A DNA stretch of 64,000 bases from Gyrodactylus bullatarudis (lineage: Eukaryota > Platyhelminthes > Monogenea > Gyrodactylidea > Gyrodactylidae): contig SSNU01000154.1 of assembly GCA_012064415.1 (NCBI GenBank), positions 259,142 to 323,141 on the forward strand, read 5' to 3'. Made by a program: the position numbers and the translations under genes. The notes under the pieces were generated by a model, which saw only the letters and a program-made list of their open reading frames with translations, was not told the origin of the DNA and did not search any database. Positions 23,008-34,989 of the stretch are shown here, in pieces (the stretch's first letter is position 1; each line of letters starts with the position of its first letter).

Positions 23008-23762
23008 TCCTCGAATTCAAAGTATGTATTCAAAGAGTGTAAAACATAAGAAGTAAATCTATTGCGAGAATAATTACTGATGAGCTAATCAAGTGTTTCA
23101 AATCCTCCTATTTTCGGTTTACAATATTCAATAGTAGAGGACTCCTCAACTCCTTAGCAAATATAACCTAATATACAAGCATTTTAAGCATTGAGAGCTG
23201 AGTTTGAAAATGTTTTAAAAAATACTCCAACTTTTCTGAAAGAGAAGGTAGATATTTTGCATGTTTTAGTTATAATAAATAATATACATTGATTAATAGT
23301 TATGAGAATAGATTTTTACATGAAAGAATCTTTGGCGTGAATTGAGTAAAAATTTATTCATGACAAATTAAAACTCTAAGTACAATTTATATAATATAGC
23401 AAAATTTATTTTGTAACAATGACAGATTTGATTTTCGTTTTTTTAAATTTGGAAGTCTTGTAAAACAGACTTGTATGACACTTGAAAATTTTATCTACTG
23501 TTTGCTGTAATCAACTGTATTGAATTGAGAAAACTGTTTGACCTGAATCATAGATAAAACTGAAGAAAAGAGAATAATTACATTCCTGAATAATTGTGTT
23601 GAATTTTCCGAAATTTGGATAATTTATAAAATCAGTGAAACTGAATAAAAATTAAGTGAATATGTAAAAGTGTTGTCAAGAGTGGGATTCGAACCCACGC
23701 ATCCGAAGATACTGCGACCTGAACGCAGCGCCTTAGACCGCTCGGCCATCTTGACATACGAC
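23008..23762. repeat. 755-bp direct duplication, copy 2
   Basis: Identical partner of 21139-21893. It ends six bases after the tRNA and then diverges. Confidence 0.85.
23674..23756 (-). tRNA. tRNA-Leu(CAG)
   Basis: Same 83-nt gene as 21805-21887, inside the duplicated block, with all arms intact. Confidence 0.95.
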
Positions 23763-24106
23763 TAATTTGCAAATAAATTAATAAAACTGAATGGTTTCAA
23801 GGTATATGTAATCTTAATCTGAATCTTGAATCTAACGCAAGTAATAAGTGTGAGGGATGATTCCCACTCTTTACAGATTCCTCAGACATTATAAGAGTAA
23901 ATCAATGAAAGTATAAATAGGTTTGTATTTGATCTATCAGGGATATAAAGTTTAAAGCTTAATCATAATAAGTACAATATTAATTTACCCAAGTTTGTTA
24001 ATTTCTATAGATACGTTTCAACATATATTTTCAACAAGGTTATTTCAGAAATCTATTCACAAGAATTATTGAGTTAACATACATTTACTGTTCACCAATA
24101 CTTGAC

Positions 24107-24231
24107 CATGAAAATAAATAACCACGTAGCTGTTAAAAATCTAGTTGATAATGGCCTTACTACCAAACAAATATCTGAAAAATTAAACCTTTCGATAAAT
24201 CAAGTTAAGTACTACAGACGACAAAAAATTT
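24107..24231 (+). pseudogene. Helix-turn-helix fragment, transposase N-terminus-like
   Basis: A 41-codon frame from ATG includes LVDNGLTTKQISEKLNLS then INQVKYYRRQ, a clear HTH of the kind opening Tc1/mariner or pogo transposases. It stops immediately after the HTH. A similar HTH (NQGIISKEICTRLNVTMSQI) reads on the minus strand at ~48010-48140. A further ORF at 24351-24683 has no recognisable homology. Confidence 0.45.
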
Positions 24232-24997
24232 AAAGAACACCTCAACAGCATCAATCACTGATTTACGAGCCTCTTCCACGGCTTCTCTCGTGCGTTTATT
24301 TCAAATATGAGATAAATAATGCCTTATTATATCACCATAACTAGGTAAAAATGATTTGGCAAAGTTATAGGAGTTTCCTATTGAGTATACTCGTCATGAA
24401 TACTTTTAGGTGTAGTCATTGTAATAAATGTGATTTGATTCAAAAAAGTTATCAAAAATTATCGACCATTCCTAGTAAGCATGCCAAGATTCAGTTAACC
24501 CAACTAGATCAGGTTGGAATTGAATCGTTGGCAAGTAGTAAAGATCAAGATTTTCAAGGACCTAATGTTCCAGATAAGAAAAATGTAACGGATCTAGTTA
24601 AAAATGATCTTATATTAGTTTTTATAAAATTTTATTTAAACGTAGGTCAACAGATCTGTTTGTTGATTGGTTCTGACTTGTAGCTTAAGAACAATATTAA
24701 GAGATATTCAACCTATAATTAAGGAAAAGGGAGAAAAGAAATATTGCTCAAGAACAAAACGAGAAAGACTCAGTAAGCAGTTATAGATTGACGGTTTTCT
24801 AAAAAGACATAAGTAATCAAAAGACCCAGAGCAATGTCTTCCACCCCCCATTGCATAGTATTTAATAATAGTTTAGAACCTAACTCAAAATGAATGAAAA
24901 AAGAGAATAATTTCATACCTGAAGAGTTGTGATGAATTTACCGAAATTCGGATATTTTATGAAATCAGTGAAACTAAATGAAAATAATGAAAAGTAT

Positions 24998-25080
24998 TGT
25001 CAAGAGTGGGATTCGAACCCACGCATCCGAAGATACTGCGACCTGAACGCAGCGCCTTAGACCGCTCGGCCATCTTGACA
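24998..25080 (-). tRNA. tRNA-Leu(CAG), diverged-flank copy
   Basis: The tRNA body is identical to the other two, but the flanks are only partly similar (the block at 24900-24997 aligns with 21700-21804 with many changes). It lies 415 bp beyond the UBXN4 3' end. Conservation of the tRNA amid diverged flanks argues that it is functional. Confidence 0.95.
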
Positions 25081-25494
25081 ATTTATAGTTATTAATTATA
25101 ATCAATAAATACAAATTATCTTGGTCATGGTTTACACGATATTCGAGTTATCTGTGATTAACATAAATAAATGCATATTTTTTGTGCACATTGAAAAGTG
25201 TTAGAAAATGAGTCTATGGATCCAAAGCGCAGAATTCGGCAGGTGAAATGGCCAGAGTTGGAACGGAGCTTCCTTGCATCTTATCAAGTTCATTCCCGTT
25301 CGGTCATCTTGAAATTCTCATATAATGATAAACATTTATAATCTTAAATAAATATTATTTTCACGACCTGATGATATCGAGTCATAAAGAATTTCGGTGC
25401 TCAGTTCGCATATTAAATAAAACTAAAATTAATTGATTATAATAATGTATATATTTTTCCAAAATATCACTTTCAATAAAATCAATATAAATTC

Positions 25495-27056
25495 TTATAA
25501 CTGAGATGTAGAGTTTCCATTCCATCTTGCCTGTTCATCTTCCGAGTCCTCGGGCATGTGTGATAGTCTACTTGTATTTCCTTGTCTAATGAATTTACTA
25601 TTCTTTTTCGAGTTCTTCGAATCACCACTCCCTCCGTCCTTGTTCTCATTAGCTACAGGTGAATTGGAAAAGTAACCAAAAATTCCTCCAATTGTTGAAG
25701 TCAACAGGCCAAATGACCACGAAATTATGGAAAGTAATCTATCTATAATGAATAAATTCCTTTAAATCTACATGGTTAGTTCATGAGAAAACTGTGACTC
25801 ACTCGGAATTGCTGTGATTGACATTCCAGACGATGTATTTTCCTCTAAATTTCGATTAGGATTTATAATCAAGACTCCATTTGGCACAAGACCTAATTCG
25901 GCAAAACTCTTACGTTCATCTTCTTCATTTAGTCTTCTCGGTGGCCGTAGCTGAGTCAAATAATACCCATGCTTGTTAACTAGATTCATTTGAAGATGGA
26001 ACTCATCACTACATTCCAGAGAGGAATCATCCAAAAGTTTGGGCCTTATTTTATCTTGAATCGTTTCATTTGAATTCGCCTTGATTGTTACATTACCACC
26101 AATTCCATTGTTAAACTTTAATCGAATTTGAACTTTACCAGTATAGTTAATGGAGGCTATATCGTTTCCAGCTATATGCCGCTTTCTTGTAACCTTGCAA
26201 AAATTCATGACTTAACTACGAAATATAATGATAATTTAGCACTTAATCTTTTCAAGATATTATCATCTTACTTTTAAAAGTAGCTATTCATTAAAGAGTG
26301 TTCTATTAAAACTAGACGTATGAAGCATGAAAATCAAAAAATGTTAACCATTAAAGCAATTCCATGACGGAAAATAATCAATTCTAAGGGATATATGTAT
26401 GTATGAATATAGTTAATTTCTTACATGTGGATTTTGCAATGGACATGCTGGTCCTTCTACTACTGATTGCATATTTCTTCGAAACTCCTTCTCTCTTTTA
26501 TCATCTTCGATTTGTTGTAAGACTCTAAGTCTAGCTTCAGCGGACTCCTTTTTCTCTCTTTCAATATCTTTCTTTGATTCAGCTATTTCTTTTTCCTTTT
26601 GAGCAGTTCTAATATCTTGAATTGTGCGACTTGCTTCTCTTCTAGAAATTTCATCGTTAACTTCTTTCAGTTGAGAATTTGGTTTTTCAACACTCTCATT
26701 TTGAGATCTTTCAATAACTTGGAGGAGGGCTTTCTTCGATAGAACCTGTTCAATTTGACGAATCCTTTTACCAGTTGGTCCAATAACATTGATTGATGGA
26801 TACTTTTTGACAGGGTATACTGATGTAAATTGAGATTCTGGAGTTGTCCCCTTAATCAATACAAGTCCTAAGAAATTTTCATTTAATTGCTTAAATGATT
26901 CATCATTAAGAATGGATTCAAGACTACTACTATCTGCAGACTCATCTATTGGTATAAATTAAAATGTATAATACCTTTTAAGAATACAACAAGGAAACGA
27001 TTATCTGTCTTGACTTTTTTAACAGCATCGCCTACGCTACCTTCAAACCAATTCAT
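25495..27056 (-). CDS. UBXN4: UBXN4 (erasin) homolog, four exons
   Basis: Exons 26975-27056, 26425-26945, 25803-26193 and 25495-25742 join in frame to 413 residues (human 508). The N-terminus MNWFEGSVGDAVKKVKTDNRFLVVFLK and VYPVKKYPSINVIGPTG form the thioredoxin-like domain typical of UBXN4. A Glu/Lys-rich coiled coil follows (~125-195). The UBX domain (~215-300) contains VQIRLKFNNGIGGNVT and SFAELGLVPNGVLIINP. A hydrophobic segment at ~335-357 fits the ER-membrane hairpin, and a polar C-terminus follows. In animals this ER protein recruits p97/VCP to ERAD. Intron 1 is only 29 bp. A decayed copy of the last exon is at ~18170-18280. Confidence 0.9.
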
Positions 27057-27293
27057 ACTTTTTCAAACCCACTCCAATACTTGACAGCTTAAAACAAATC
27101 AAAATTTATGTAGACTTTTAACTTTCCAAAAAATTTAAATAATACTTTCAGCGGTAATTTAATAATTACAGGTATACCCCAGAGGTGGTTGTGGAAAATT
27201 AACCCCCTTCCTCTCTAAACCCAAAATAAATATAAGTTTTTGTATCATTACTTTAAAGTAGACTCAGCAAGAGTTTTGAATTTCAAAAATTAG

Positions 27294-28007
27294 TTTTTCT
27301 TGATTTTTACACCATACTAGAGATCGTTTTCTTTAGATCAGAACCATATAATCTACTGTATATTTTATACTCAAATAAATCTATCTAGATCGAGTTAAAG
27401 TTTCTCATAAATTTATGGAAAATTATTTTTAAATCTTTTTCTCAAACATATCCTAGGTGTGAAAAGGGCTTGCTCTACCTCGAAAGCAAACAAATGAATC
27501 ATCATCATTTCTAAGGGTGCTAAATTCAATGCCATATGGGAGAAGTCATCGGATAAATTTGAATTTAGGTGTCATTACAAAAAAATAAAATTTCTGAAAC
27601 ATGAATTGTTTATGATCCAAATATACGGTATATTGCAGGATATATTCTAAAATGAGCCAATCAATTTCATCTTTTTTGATTTAAATTGAGTTGCTGTGCA
27701 ATGAAATTGTAATCATGAAACAAGAAAACAAAATCTTAGTTGCTCAACTCGCTCGAGAATGCTTAACAAAGACCTCAGAAAAGATATGTTGCACCTGATG
27801 TTGCTGATGGGTATGATATGATCCAAGAAGCTTTTGAGGAAGTTAATTCAGATGCCATAAAGAATTGTTTTAAAGCTTCTATGGAGCATTTTATGAGAAA
27901 CTTTAACTCGATCTAGATAGATTTATTTGAGTATAAGATATACAGTAGATTATATGGTTCTGATCTAAAGAAAACGATCTCTAGTATGGTGTAAAAATCA
28001 AGAAAAA
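27294..28007 (+). mobile_element. pogo-like element remnant with 118-bp inverted repeats
   Basis: Bases 27294-27411 and 27890-28007 are near-perfect inverted repeats (118 bp each; outer end TTTTTCTTGATTTTTACAC). The interior, at 27800-27885 on the plus strand, encodes DGYDMIQEAFEEVNSDAIK then NCFKAS, the C-terminal end of a pogo/Tigger DDE domain. The element is internally deleted. Target duplication was not resolved. The block AGGTGTGAAAA...GGGCTTG at ~27454 recurs at ~48337. Confidence 0.7.
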
Positions 28008-28797
28008 ATGTAAATTCAAAATAAACTTTGAACGATAATGTTGTCGAACTTCGTCAAAATTCTTTACTAATATTGGGTTCTGAACTCATGGGAGAAGGTT
28101 AGAGACAACAGAGGCATTTTCTAGTGATCAACGTTATATTTTGCCAGGTCTCTGAGGACGCTAGCTTGGTTGACATATAAAAATAAGAATCAAAATATAA
28201 TCTTCCAATTTTCAACTACTGGAGAAAGATCAAAGTTGATCAGTTTTGAATAATGGTCCCATTTTTGCTAAAATCTTGTTTCTACAATAATATTCTAAGT
28301 CACTAATTTTTTAAAACAAATAATTGAAACATACTAACAAGTATACTGATAAAAGTTTCAATAAAGTGCAAGTACACTCTTGGTTTCATGTGATCAACTA
28401 ATAAATTTTTTTTTCTTCTCATTATCTTAATCAATATACAAAAGCGTAAAAATCTTAAACAAAATCCGTTATAAGAGAGATTAAAAAAATGTATCTGGAG
28501 AGCTGAGTAAGGGCCAAACGAAAATTCCATAAAATTTTTTATTTGATTATTGATTTTTACTTTAAAGTAGTATTGTGATAGTATTAAGTTTTTTAAATTT
28601 CAGTTATGATCTTGTAAAAAAAGAGTCGTCAGCTATAAAAACATAATGGTATATGATCATATTGTGCTCAAACTTTCTTCAATGTTCATTGATCAATAAT
28701 ACCAAATGTGGGTATTGTGCTAATGAAAATTTTTATATCCTACTTTAGTTATTATTGTATTTCAAAGGTGTTTTAATTTTATGAAAAATACTATTTC

Positions 28798-29724
28798 ATG
28801 TACGCTAATAATAGATGCGAGAATATTCTACAGACTCGACTGTATTCTGTGATATGTGGAGGCGGCATATTCTTTCTCTTGTTAATATGGATTGTGAAAT
28901 ATGAGAATGATCATTATATTATGAGTGAAACTCATTTTGATCTCAACAGAGCTGTAGACAAAAAGTCAGGCCTTCATTTTCGCGTTGGATTCAAATACCG
29001 TAATTCTCACATAATTGTCAGCGGAATAAAGGCGTATCCGCGAAAGATACGTAAAAATACGAAATCAGAACATTTAACAAAGGAAGAAATTCTCATTGAA
29101 CGAACCAAACATGGTCAAGATCTCTGTCCAGTCCTTTTAATCAATAGTGAACCAGATTCATTAAAGGCTGGTGCTGATGCCTGGAATAAAATGGGAGCTT
29201 TGCGCACTGTTACAGGCATGAATCATGACGCTTACGCAATCGATTTACCAGGTGTTGGATATACAAAGATTAAAGGAAAACTCTCCTCTTCAATAGACTT
29301 TTATAAGGCTATTCTTGATCATTGGCATTGGCCGAGGGTGATAATTGTAGCTCATGGCAAGAGTGTTGATCATATTCTTGGTTTGATGAAGGATGATCTG
29401 AAGGAATTTGAATTACGCGTTATGGCCGTTGTTTTATTCATAACTGATGCCGCGATAATTAATCACTATTCACAATTGCGCTATTTCAAACAAACAAAAT
29501 TATTTCTTGTCTATAATGAGAAGGATCAATCCGGACCGAATAAAAGATTGCTTGAAATTGCGTACAATTTAGGCATTGAAATTTACAACGAAGGAAACCC
29601 CCTTTATAAGAAGCCCATGTTAATACCGTACGCTCTGAAGCCGGGAATTTCCATCTTCTCACATCCTGATCAAGTTCACGAAGTTCTCACTCAATGCCTG
29701 GATGAGATTTATCAAGAGTTCTAA
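28798..29724 (+). CDS. ABHD14-like alpha/beta hydrolase, membrane-anchored, intronless
   Basis: A single 308-residue frame. Residues ~13-35 (RLYSVICGGGIFFLLLIWIV) are a hydrophobic anchor, as in ABHD14A. The fold follows with CPVLLINS, then AYAIDLPGVGYT (strand and turn typical of ABHD14), VIIVAHGKSVDHI (nucleophile elbow with Ser), NHYSQLRYFKQTKLFLVYNEKDQSG (Asp loop) and FSHPDQVHEVL (His). The elbow is G-K-S-V-D rather than G-x-S-x-G, and the oxyanion HG motif is replaced by NS, so catalysis may be altered. ABHD14B is a lysine deacetylase; whether this protein shares that activity is unknown. No introns, unlike its neighbours, which could reflect retroposition. Confidence 0.75.
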   Translation: MYANNRCENILQTRLYSVICGGGIFFLLLIWIVKYENDHYIMSETHFDLNRAVDKKSGLHFRVGFKYRNSHIIVSGIKAYPRKIRKNTKSEHLTKEEILIERTKHGQDLCPVLLINSEPDSLKAGADAWNKMGALRTVTGMNHDAYAIDLPGVGYTKIKGKLSSSIDFYKAILDHWHWPRVIIVAHGKSVDHILGLMKDDLKEFELRVMAVVLFITDAAIINHYSQLRYFKQTKLFLVYNEKDQSGPNKRLLEIAYNLGIEIYNEGNPLYKKPMLIPYALKPGISIFSHPDQVHEVLTQCLDEIYQEF

Positions 29725-30316
29725 ATTTTTTTTTTCAAATCTCCAATTAAATTTTTAAAGGTGAATTTTTCTAGGTGTACAAACGATTATTAAAAAATAT
29801 AATTTCTTAATTCTTAACTCTTTAAAAGAATTTAAAAATTGAGCCATATTTTGATCTGGATATCAGCAATCTGTCAAACTTTAGTAGATAGTAGAATTGA
29901 ATTCTATGGGTATGATTACTCGATAAAAATATGTAAAGTCTCTGACAAAGTAAAGCGCTTTTTTGACGAAAATTTCTAGCATATTTCAAAATTTCCTCTT
30001 GATTGAGCGAGAATTACTAGAAGGCTTAAAATGTTGCAATTTTATTCACTCGAAAACCAAGATTTACTTTGATCCTCTGATCGATAAATTCATTCCTTAA
30101 AATCTGTTAACTGCTTAAGGGATTAATTCAAGAGGCTTTTAGAAAACCTTTTTCCAAAGTTGTATGCAAAAACAGCATTATACGAAATAAAAATGGTATA
30201 ATTTTAGATGAAAAAAAAAATTAAAATGTGTTCTATGGGAAGTCTCAAGTAAACAAATTTTTATCCTTGAGGTGATTATTTATTTCCTCTTTGATGGTGG
30301 ATATGTTTACGATCAT

Positions 30317-30832
30317 TTTTTATCTAAGAGAAAGGCGATGCCTGATAATTGGAGAAATAAGTACTTTATTTCAAGCATACTCGTCAGTCTTTACATGCCA
30401 CTATATATGTTACAGTATATTCGTTATGTGTACTAGTTTATGTGTACAAAAGAAATTCGTAACGCCAAATATTCTTTTAAAAAACAAGTATTCGTGATTA
30501 ATTTTACAACATATTAATTATAAACCTTCTAATTTATTAACTGTATAATTCCTGTATCGTACTGGTGTACACTTTCTCAGTGAAAACATGTCTATACACA
30601 CTCCCCACAAAGTCCTTGTGGGGTTGCTCTTGTAACATATGAGTCAACTATGTACCGGTAATTAATGAATGTATTGTATATTATCTATGGAAGGCCAACC
30701 AATCAGATATTATTAATTTCCTATAGTAATTTCAATATATATATATAGTGGCATGTAAAGACTGACGGGTATGCCTGAAATAAAGTACTTATTTCTCCAA
30801 TTATCAGGCATCGCCTTTCTCTTAGATAAACA
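30317..30832. repeat. Inverted pair of LTR-like ends (~90-bp arms) with promoter/hairpin module
   Basis: 30317-30410 (minus) and ~30735-30832 (plus) are inverted copies containing GGCATGTAAAGACTGACG, ATAAAGTACTT, TCTCCAATTATC and GGCATCGCCTTTC. The plus copy is preceded by ACCAATCAG (30699) and a TATATATATA tract. Between the arms is a stretch with CCCCACAAAG/CTTTGTGGGG-type hairpin sequence related to 39100-39170. It looks like a solo LTR with an inverted partial duplicate. Confidence 0.5.
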
Positions 30833-30939
30833 AATTTATTCGCAAGGCTCTATCAAAATTTTACTTTCTACAGAATTTTGGCCAAATACTAAAGTTGCTT
30901 GAAGTTGGGAATCTATGATTTCTACAATAATCTCAATGA

Positions 30940-31020
30940 TAATAATTATGTATAAATATTACCTGTCGGTGTAAGGTCTGATGAGAACCGACGAAAATAA
31001 AAGCTTTTATTCACCTTAAA
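30940..31020 (+). repeat. Promoter/hairpin module, second stem type
   Basis: TATAAATA (30951) is followed by GTCGGT...ACCGAC, a 6-bp stem enclosing GTCTGATGAG, then GAAAATAAAAGCTTTTATT. This copy gives compensatory changes relative to 4459-4487 and 35036-35061. MITE family B sequence follows from ~31040. Confidence 0.5.
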
Positions 31021-31039
31021 CTCGTCGTTCTACAGCTAT

Positions 31040-32070
31040 TCTCGATGAATTTGGGAATTCATGATATTTAAAAAAATCTCATCGAAATTTTTGAAAGATT
31101 TTTTGGCAACTGATTCAAAATGTACACTTTTATTGAATTGAGAAAAAAAATTTGGATAGAAGTTTTATTTGGAAAATTTTAGAGACATTTTAAAATTCGA
31201 GATGGCGCGATTTTTTCATTTTTTTAAACTTTGAGTTGAAATTTTTTGTTGATTTCAAGGTCTGAGAGAAATCAAATGTAAATTTTCAGGATCATTATTA
31301 GACAAAGAAAATATTTATTTACTCTTATTCATTTTTATGAAAAAACACACCATTTACGTGCGAAAGTCTACTTCCTATTTTTTGATCATTTTTACTGCTT
31401 GGAAAATGATAATCTAGGGTGATCCAAGATCATTTCAAAATGACGGGTTGAGAATAGCTTTACTAATAAGCATGACTAGCAGTCAGCAAAAAACAGACAT
31501 TTTCCAAGAAATAAGGCAGCTTATGACCAGAAATAATCTCAATGTTTTCGAAATACTGAAAAAATCTTATTTCTAAGAATTTTTGGGAATTTCAAATTTT
31601 TTGAACTTTTAGCAGAGAATTTTCATTGATTAGAAAGTGTGTTATAGAATTGTAAATATATATCTTGAAATTAAATGTGTTTTATTTGGATATAGATAAG
31701 CAAACGTTTAAATGGAAGAACCCGGGTTCAAATGTACCGAACGGAAATACCGGGAAAATTAATTCAAATCTTAACTAGAGAATACAAGTTACCAATAACG
31801 AACATTCACAAACAACCAATCCTTAATAAATAAAGTTACATTATTGTATAATCGATTTTATTACTTCAAATATAACAAAGTGAGAAGGTGATCAGAAGAA
31901 GGTTTTTAACGATCAGAATTAGACAAGAAAACTGAACATCACCGTCAAATTATCGACAGTTTCCCATTTTTGAGAGATTTTGAATTATCGAAATTTCATT
32001 GATTTTCAAATAGTGAAAATGACCAAGAAGTTGAAATACAACTCCCAACAAATTGTTGGGGCAACAATAA
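31040..32070. repeat. MITE family B fragments
   Basis: 31040-31230 and 31880-32060 match other family B copies (blocks CTTTGAGTTGAAATT, GACAGTTTCCCATTTTTGAGAG and AGTGAAAATGACCAAGAA). 36180-36260 repeats the second block almost exactly. No coding content is seen here. Confidence 0.45.
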
Positions 32071-32081
32071 TGTGTTATTAC

Positions 32082-33299
32082 TAGGGCGTTAAATAAAAAG
32101 CAATTTTTTGTGAATTAGCATTGTTATTAGAAAAATGGCAAATTTTTAGCAAATATTGGGCTTAAAATTAGCAAGTTTTTAGAAAATCTTGAGAAAAATA
32201 GCATATTTAGAGCAAAATAGTTTTTATTCATCAACCTAGTTGTTGTTCGAATATAACATGAAATAATTTTTAAAATTTCCATCTTTAAATGTCTTAAACT
32301 TAGTGGAATAGTATTTCATGCGAGAGAAACATCTTTCAACATCCACTGATGTAGGGTTACAATTCATTAGTACATTGTAAATCCTAGGGCTTATGTCATT
32401 GTTAGCCATCTCCATGACTCGGCGTGCATCATTATCGCTCAATCGTTCCTCTATGTATAACTTTATTTGAAGAGGATCATCTTTAAGATCTATTTGTTCA
32501 ATTAATCGGGCCTAATTTGGTAATCGAACAGTATACCTTTGATCTTTTGCATAATAAACTGGCAATTCAATTTGACTTCGACGTCAACAACATCACATAC
32601 ACATGTTGTTTCAGGAATCTCTAAATTTCCTATCACGATAGCATACCTTGAGCAGTTATTGATTTTCCTCTCATCTATTTGAATAAAAATAGGTTTTTGC
32701 AAGATTTAGTTTTTGATTCTCGAAACTTCCTCGTTGAAAAAAACATCAAGATGAGTTCTTGCTGACACGCTGGTTAGTAATCGTTCGATTGAGTTTTTGA
32801 ACTTCTGGGTTCCATAATGCTTGATAATGCAGTCCTTCTTTGACGCTTTGAAGGTTGAAGGACAAATTTTGCAATTGATATATCCAGGATTAAAACGGTC
32901 GACTTCAAAAGAAGATCCAAAACTTGCTACGAGCTTGAGAACACTCCTTGGGATAGACATGATAGTAATAAAAAAAACTATAAGCTAACAATGGGTATTA
33001 ACCCCTAATTAAAATTAAAATTTTATCCAATGAAATCAGGAACTATTTAATTAGATAAGAAAATTTGATAAAATATCCAGCCTAGTAACAAATGATAGAA
33101 ATATCTTACAAATGAAATGTTTTTCGATAAAAATGAGATTGAAATCCTATGGAAAACAGCATAGTGATTGGAAAATAAAAATAGCAAATTTTATTCGAGA
33201 ACTAAAGGTATTAGAATTTTAAATAAAGTGATTTATGATGAGAGGAAGATTCTGAGCACAATATTCAAATTAGCAAAATTTAGCATTTTCACCGTCCTA
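32082..33299 (-). mobile_element. hAT element, internally deleted, flanked by GTTATTAC
   Basis: Ends TAGGGCGTTAAAT and (inverted) TAGGACGGTGAAA are bounded by 8-bp duplications GTTATTAC at 32074-32081 and 33300-33307. On the minus strand, 32706-32960 encodes a BED-type zinc finger (CKICPSTFKASKKDCIIKHY) and 32236-32442 encodes the hAT C-terminal dimerisation motif (NPTSVDVERCFSRMKYY). The central catalytic region is missing, and 32502-32702 is an unplaced remnant. The organisation resembles CGGBP1-like hAT derivatives. Confidence 0.8.
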
Positions 33300-33307
33300 G
33301 TTATTAC

Positions 33308-33875
33308 TAGGGCCTCAAAATAATTAAAAAATAGTATCTCATATACTGAAAAATAAGTAGAAAAAAGTACTTTCAAGGAAATTTAAGGGATTTTGATTAA
33401 AAGAATAGTCCTCTACCGTAAATTGTTGCAGTTTTTAGTCAATCTTGTGTCAACAAAATTTCTGATTTTTGTTCAAATTTTTTTCCATGATAGAAAATGA
33501 CCCTTCAACTGTTCTTGTGCATATTTTACAAAATACATACATCCTTTTAGTAGAAATTTGAAATTCATGAAGCAATATTATCCAACAAAAAGCTACGATC
33601 TAGGTGATATTTTCTTACAAGATGAAAGCTCAATATCAGGAATATAGCTATCAATTCATCGAAAATTGGGGGTGGTAGCTAGTTGAGGGATACTAGGGGA
33701 TACATTCTGAGATTAAGTTTGAAAAATGATACAATAAAGTATCTGGGCAACAATTTAGTACAGAAATAGTACCGGCTATCTTTTAAATAGGATTAGATAA
33801 GCAGATATTTTCTTCAGATAATTAAAAATCGGCCTAGAGTAAAAATAGACCAAATAGTACTTTTTTGAGGCCCTA
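33308..33875. mobile_element. Non-autonomous hAT MITE abutting the previous element
   Basis: TAGGGCCTCAAAA and TTTTGAGGCCCTA ends are bounded by GTTATTAC at 33300-33307 and 33876-33883, so its left duplication is the right duplication of the neighbouring hAT. 568 bp, no conserved ORF. Confidence 0.8.
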
Positions 33876-34989
33876 GTTATTACTAATAATAAGCCGATCG
33901 CAATATGCAACACGTAAATTTATTGAAAGTAAATGGTTGCGCAAAGGCACCATCTGACTTATTGAATGGAATTGACACAGATCATATTCCAAGCATGAAA
34001 AGTATATTTCCCTTGGTTGAGAATCTGTACTAAATTCCCAATAAGTAGAAATTGTACTCAAGAGACGACCATTTTATCCTGAATAGTGAATAGTATTTTA
34101 AACTAAAGATTTTTAAAATATTACAATCCTTGTCAAAAACGTAAGATTGAAGAAAAGTGTAGTCAAAAATGTGTTAAAGGTTTAAAAGGTTAAAAAAGGT
34201 TAAACTAAAAGTGTGTGTGTCAAAGTAAGACAACATGACCAAAGAAACAAGCCCTTTGAGATAGTTCCCATTTTTACTAGGGATTACCGTCATTCCCTGA
34301 TTTCCCATATTCACGGTAACATATATAAATATAAAGGCAAATAAACAGCAAAAGTTTTTCCTATATTCTAACCAATAAATTGATTATTAAATAATATTAT
34401 TTATTAATTGAATGTGCCTACCTGTTATTTACTCCTAAGTAGTGACATCTTTGAAAAATATTTTATATGCAGATATGAACTGCATATTTTTTGAGGCTCT
34501 AGTCATTAGATTTCTTTTCTTACTCTTTATTTTTTTTTTCTTTCTTCTACTTTCGAATCACTTGAAAAATTTTAAGTTCAAAATACATGAGATTTTCAAA
34601 AATCTTTATTGATATCTACAAGGTCTAGGGATTTTCCAGTTGCTAATTTAAAATTAATTCCCTCAAAAAAAGTAACAACCTAATTTTCAAATCAAGATCC
34701 ATTTGAAATACAAATAGTTTTTCAAATGTCAAAAATATACAAACTAAATATCGGATATTTTGTAACCAAGTTTAATTTATCAACTCTAAAAGTATATTTC
34801 AATCATAAATGAATGATTTGTTACGGACTATCGTTATTCTAAATACATAAATTCTGCGTAATCTATAGAAATTAAATGTACTGTAAAATAGATCACTTTT
34901 AGTAAAAAAATATTAAAAAAATAAAAATTTTGAACAGTTGGATGAGATAGGCTGGATAAATAAATTATTTGGACAAAGTTGATCAATAA

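Noticed and set aside
24351..24683. 110-codon frame with a CSHCNKC pair
   Set aside because: Single unspliced frame without homology, beside transposase debris; not enough to call a gene.
31715..31762. CCCGGGTTCAAATGTACCGAA, reminiscent of a tRNA T-arm
   Set aside because: No D-arm, anticodon stem or acceptor pairing could be found around it.
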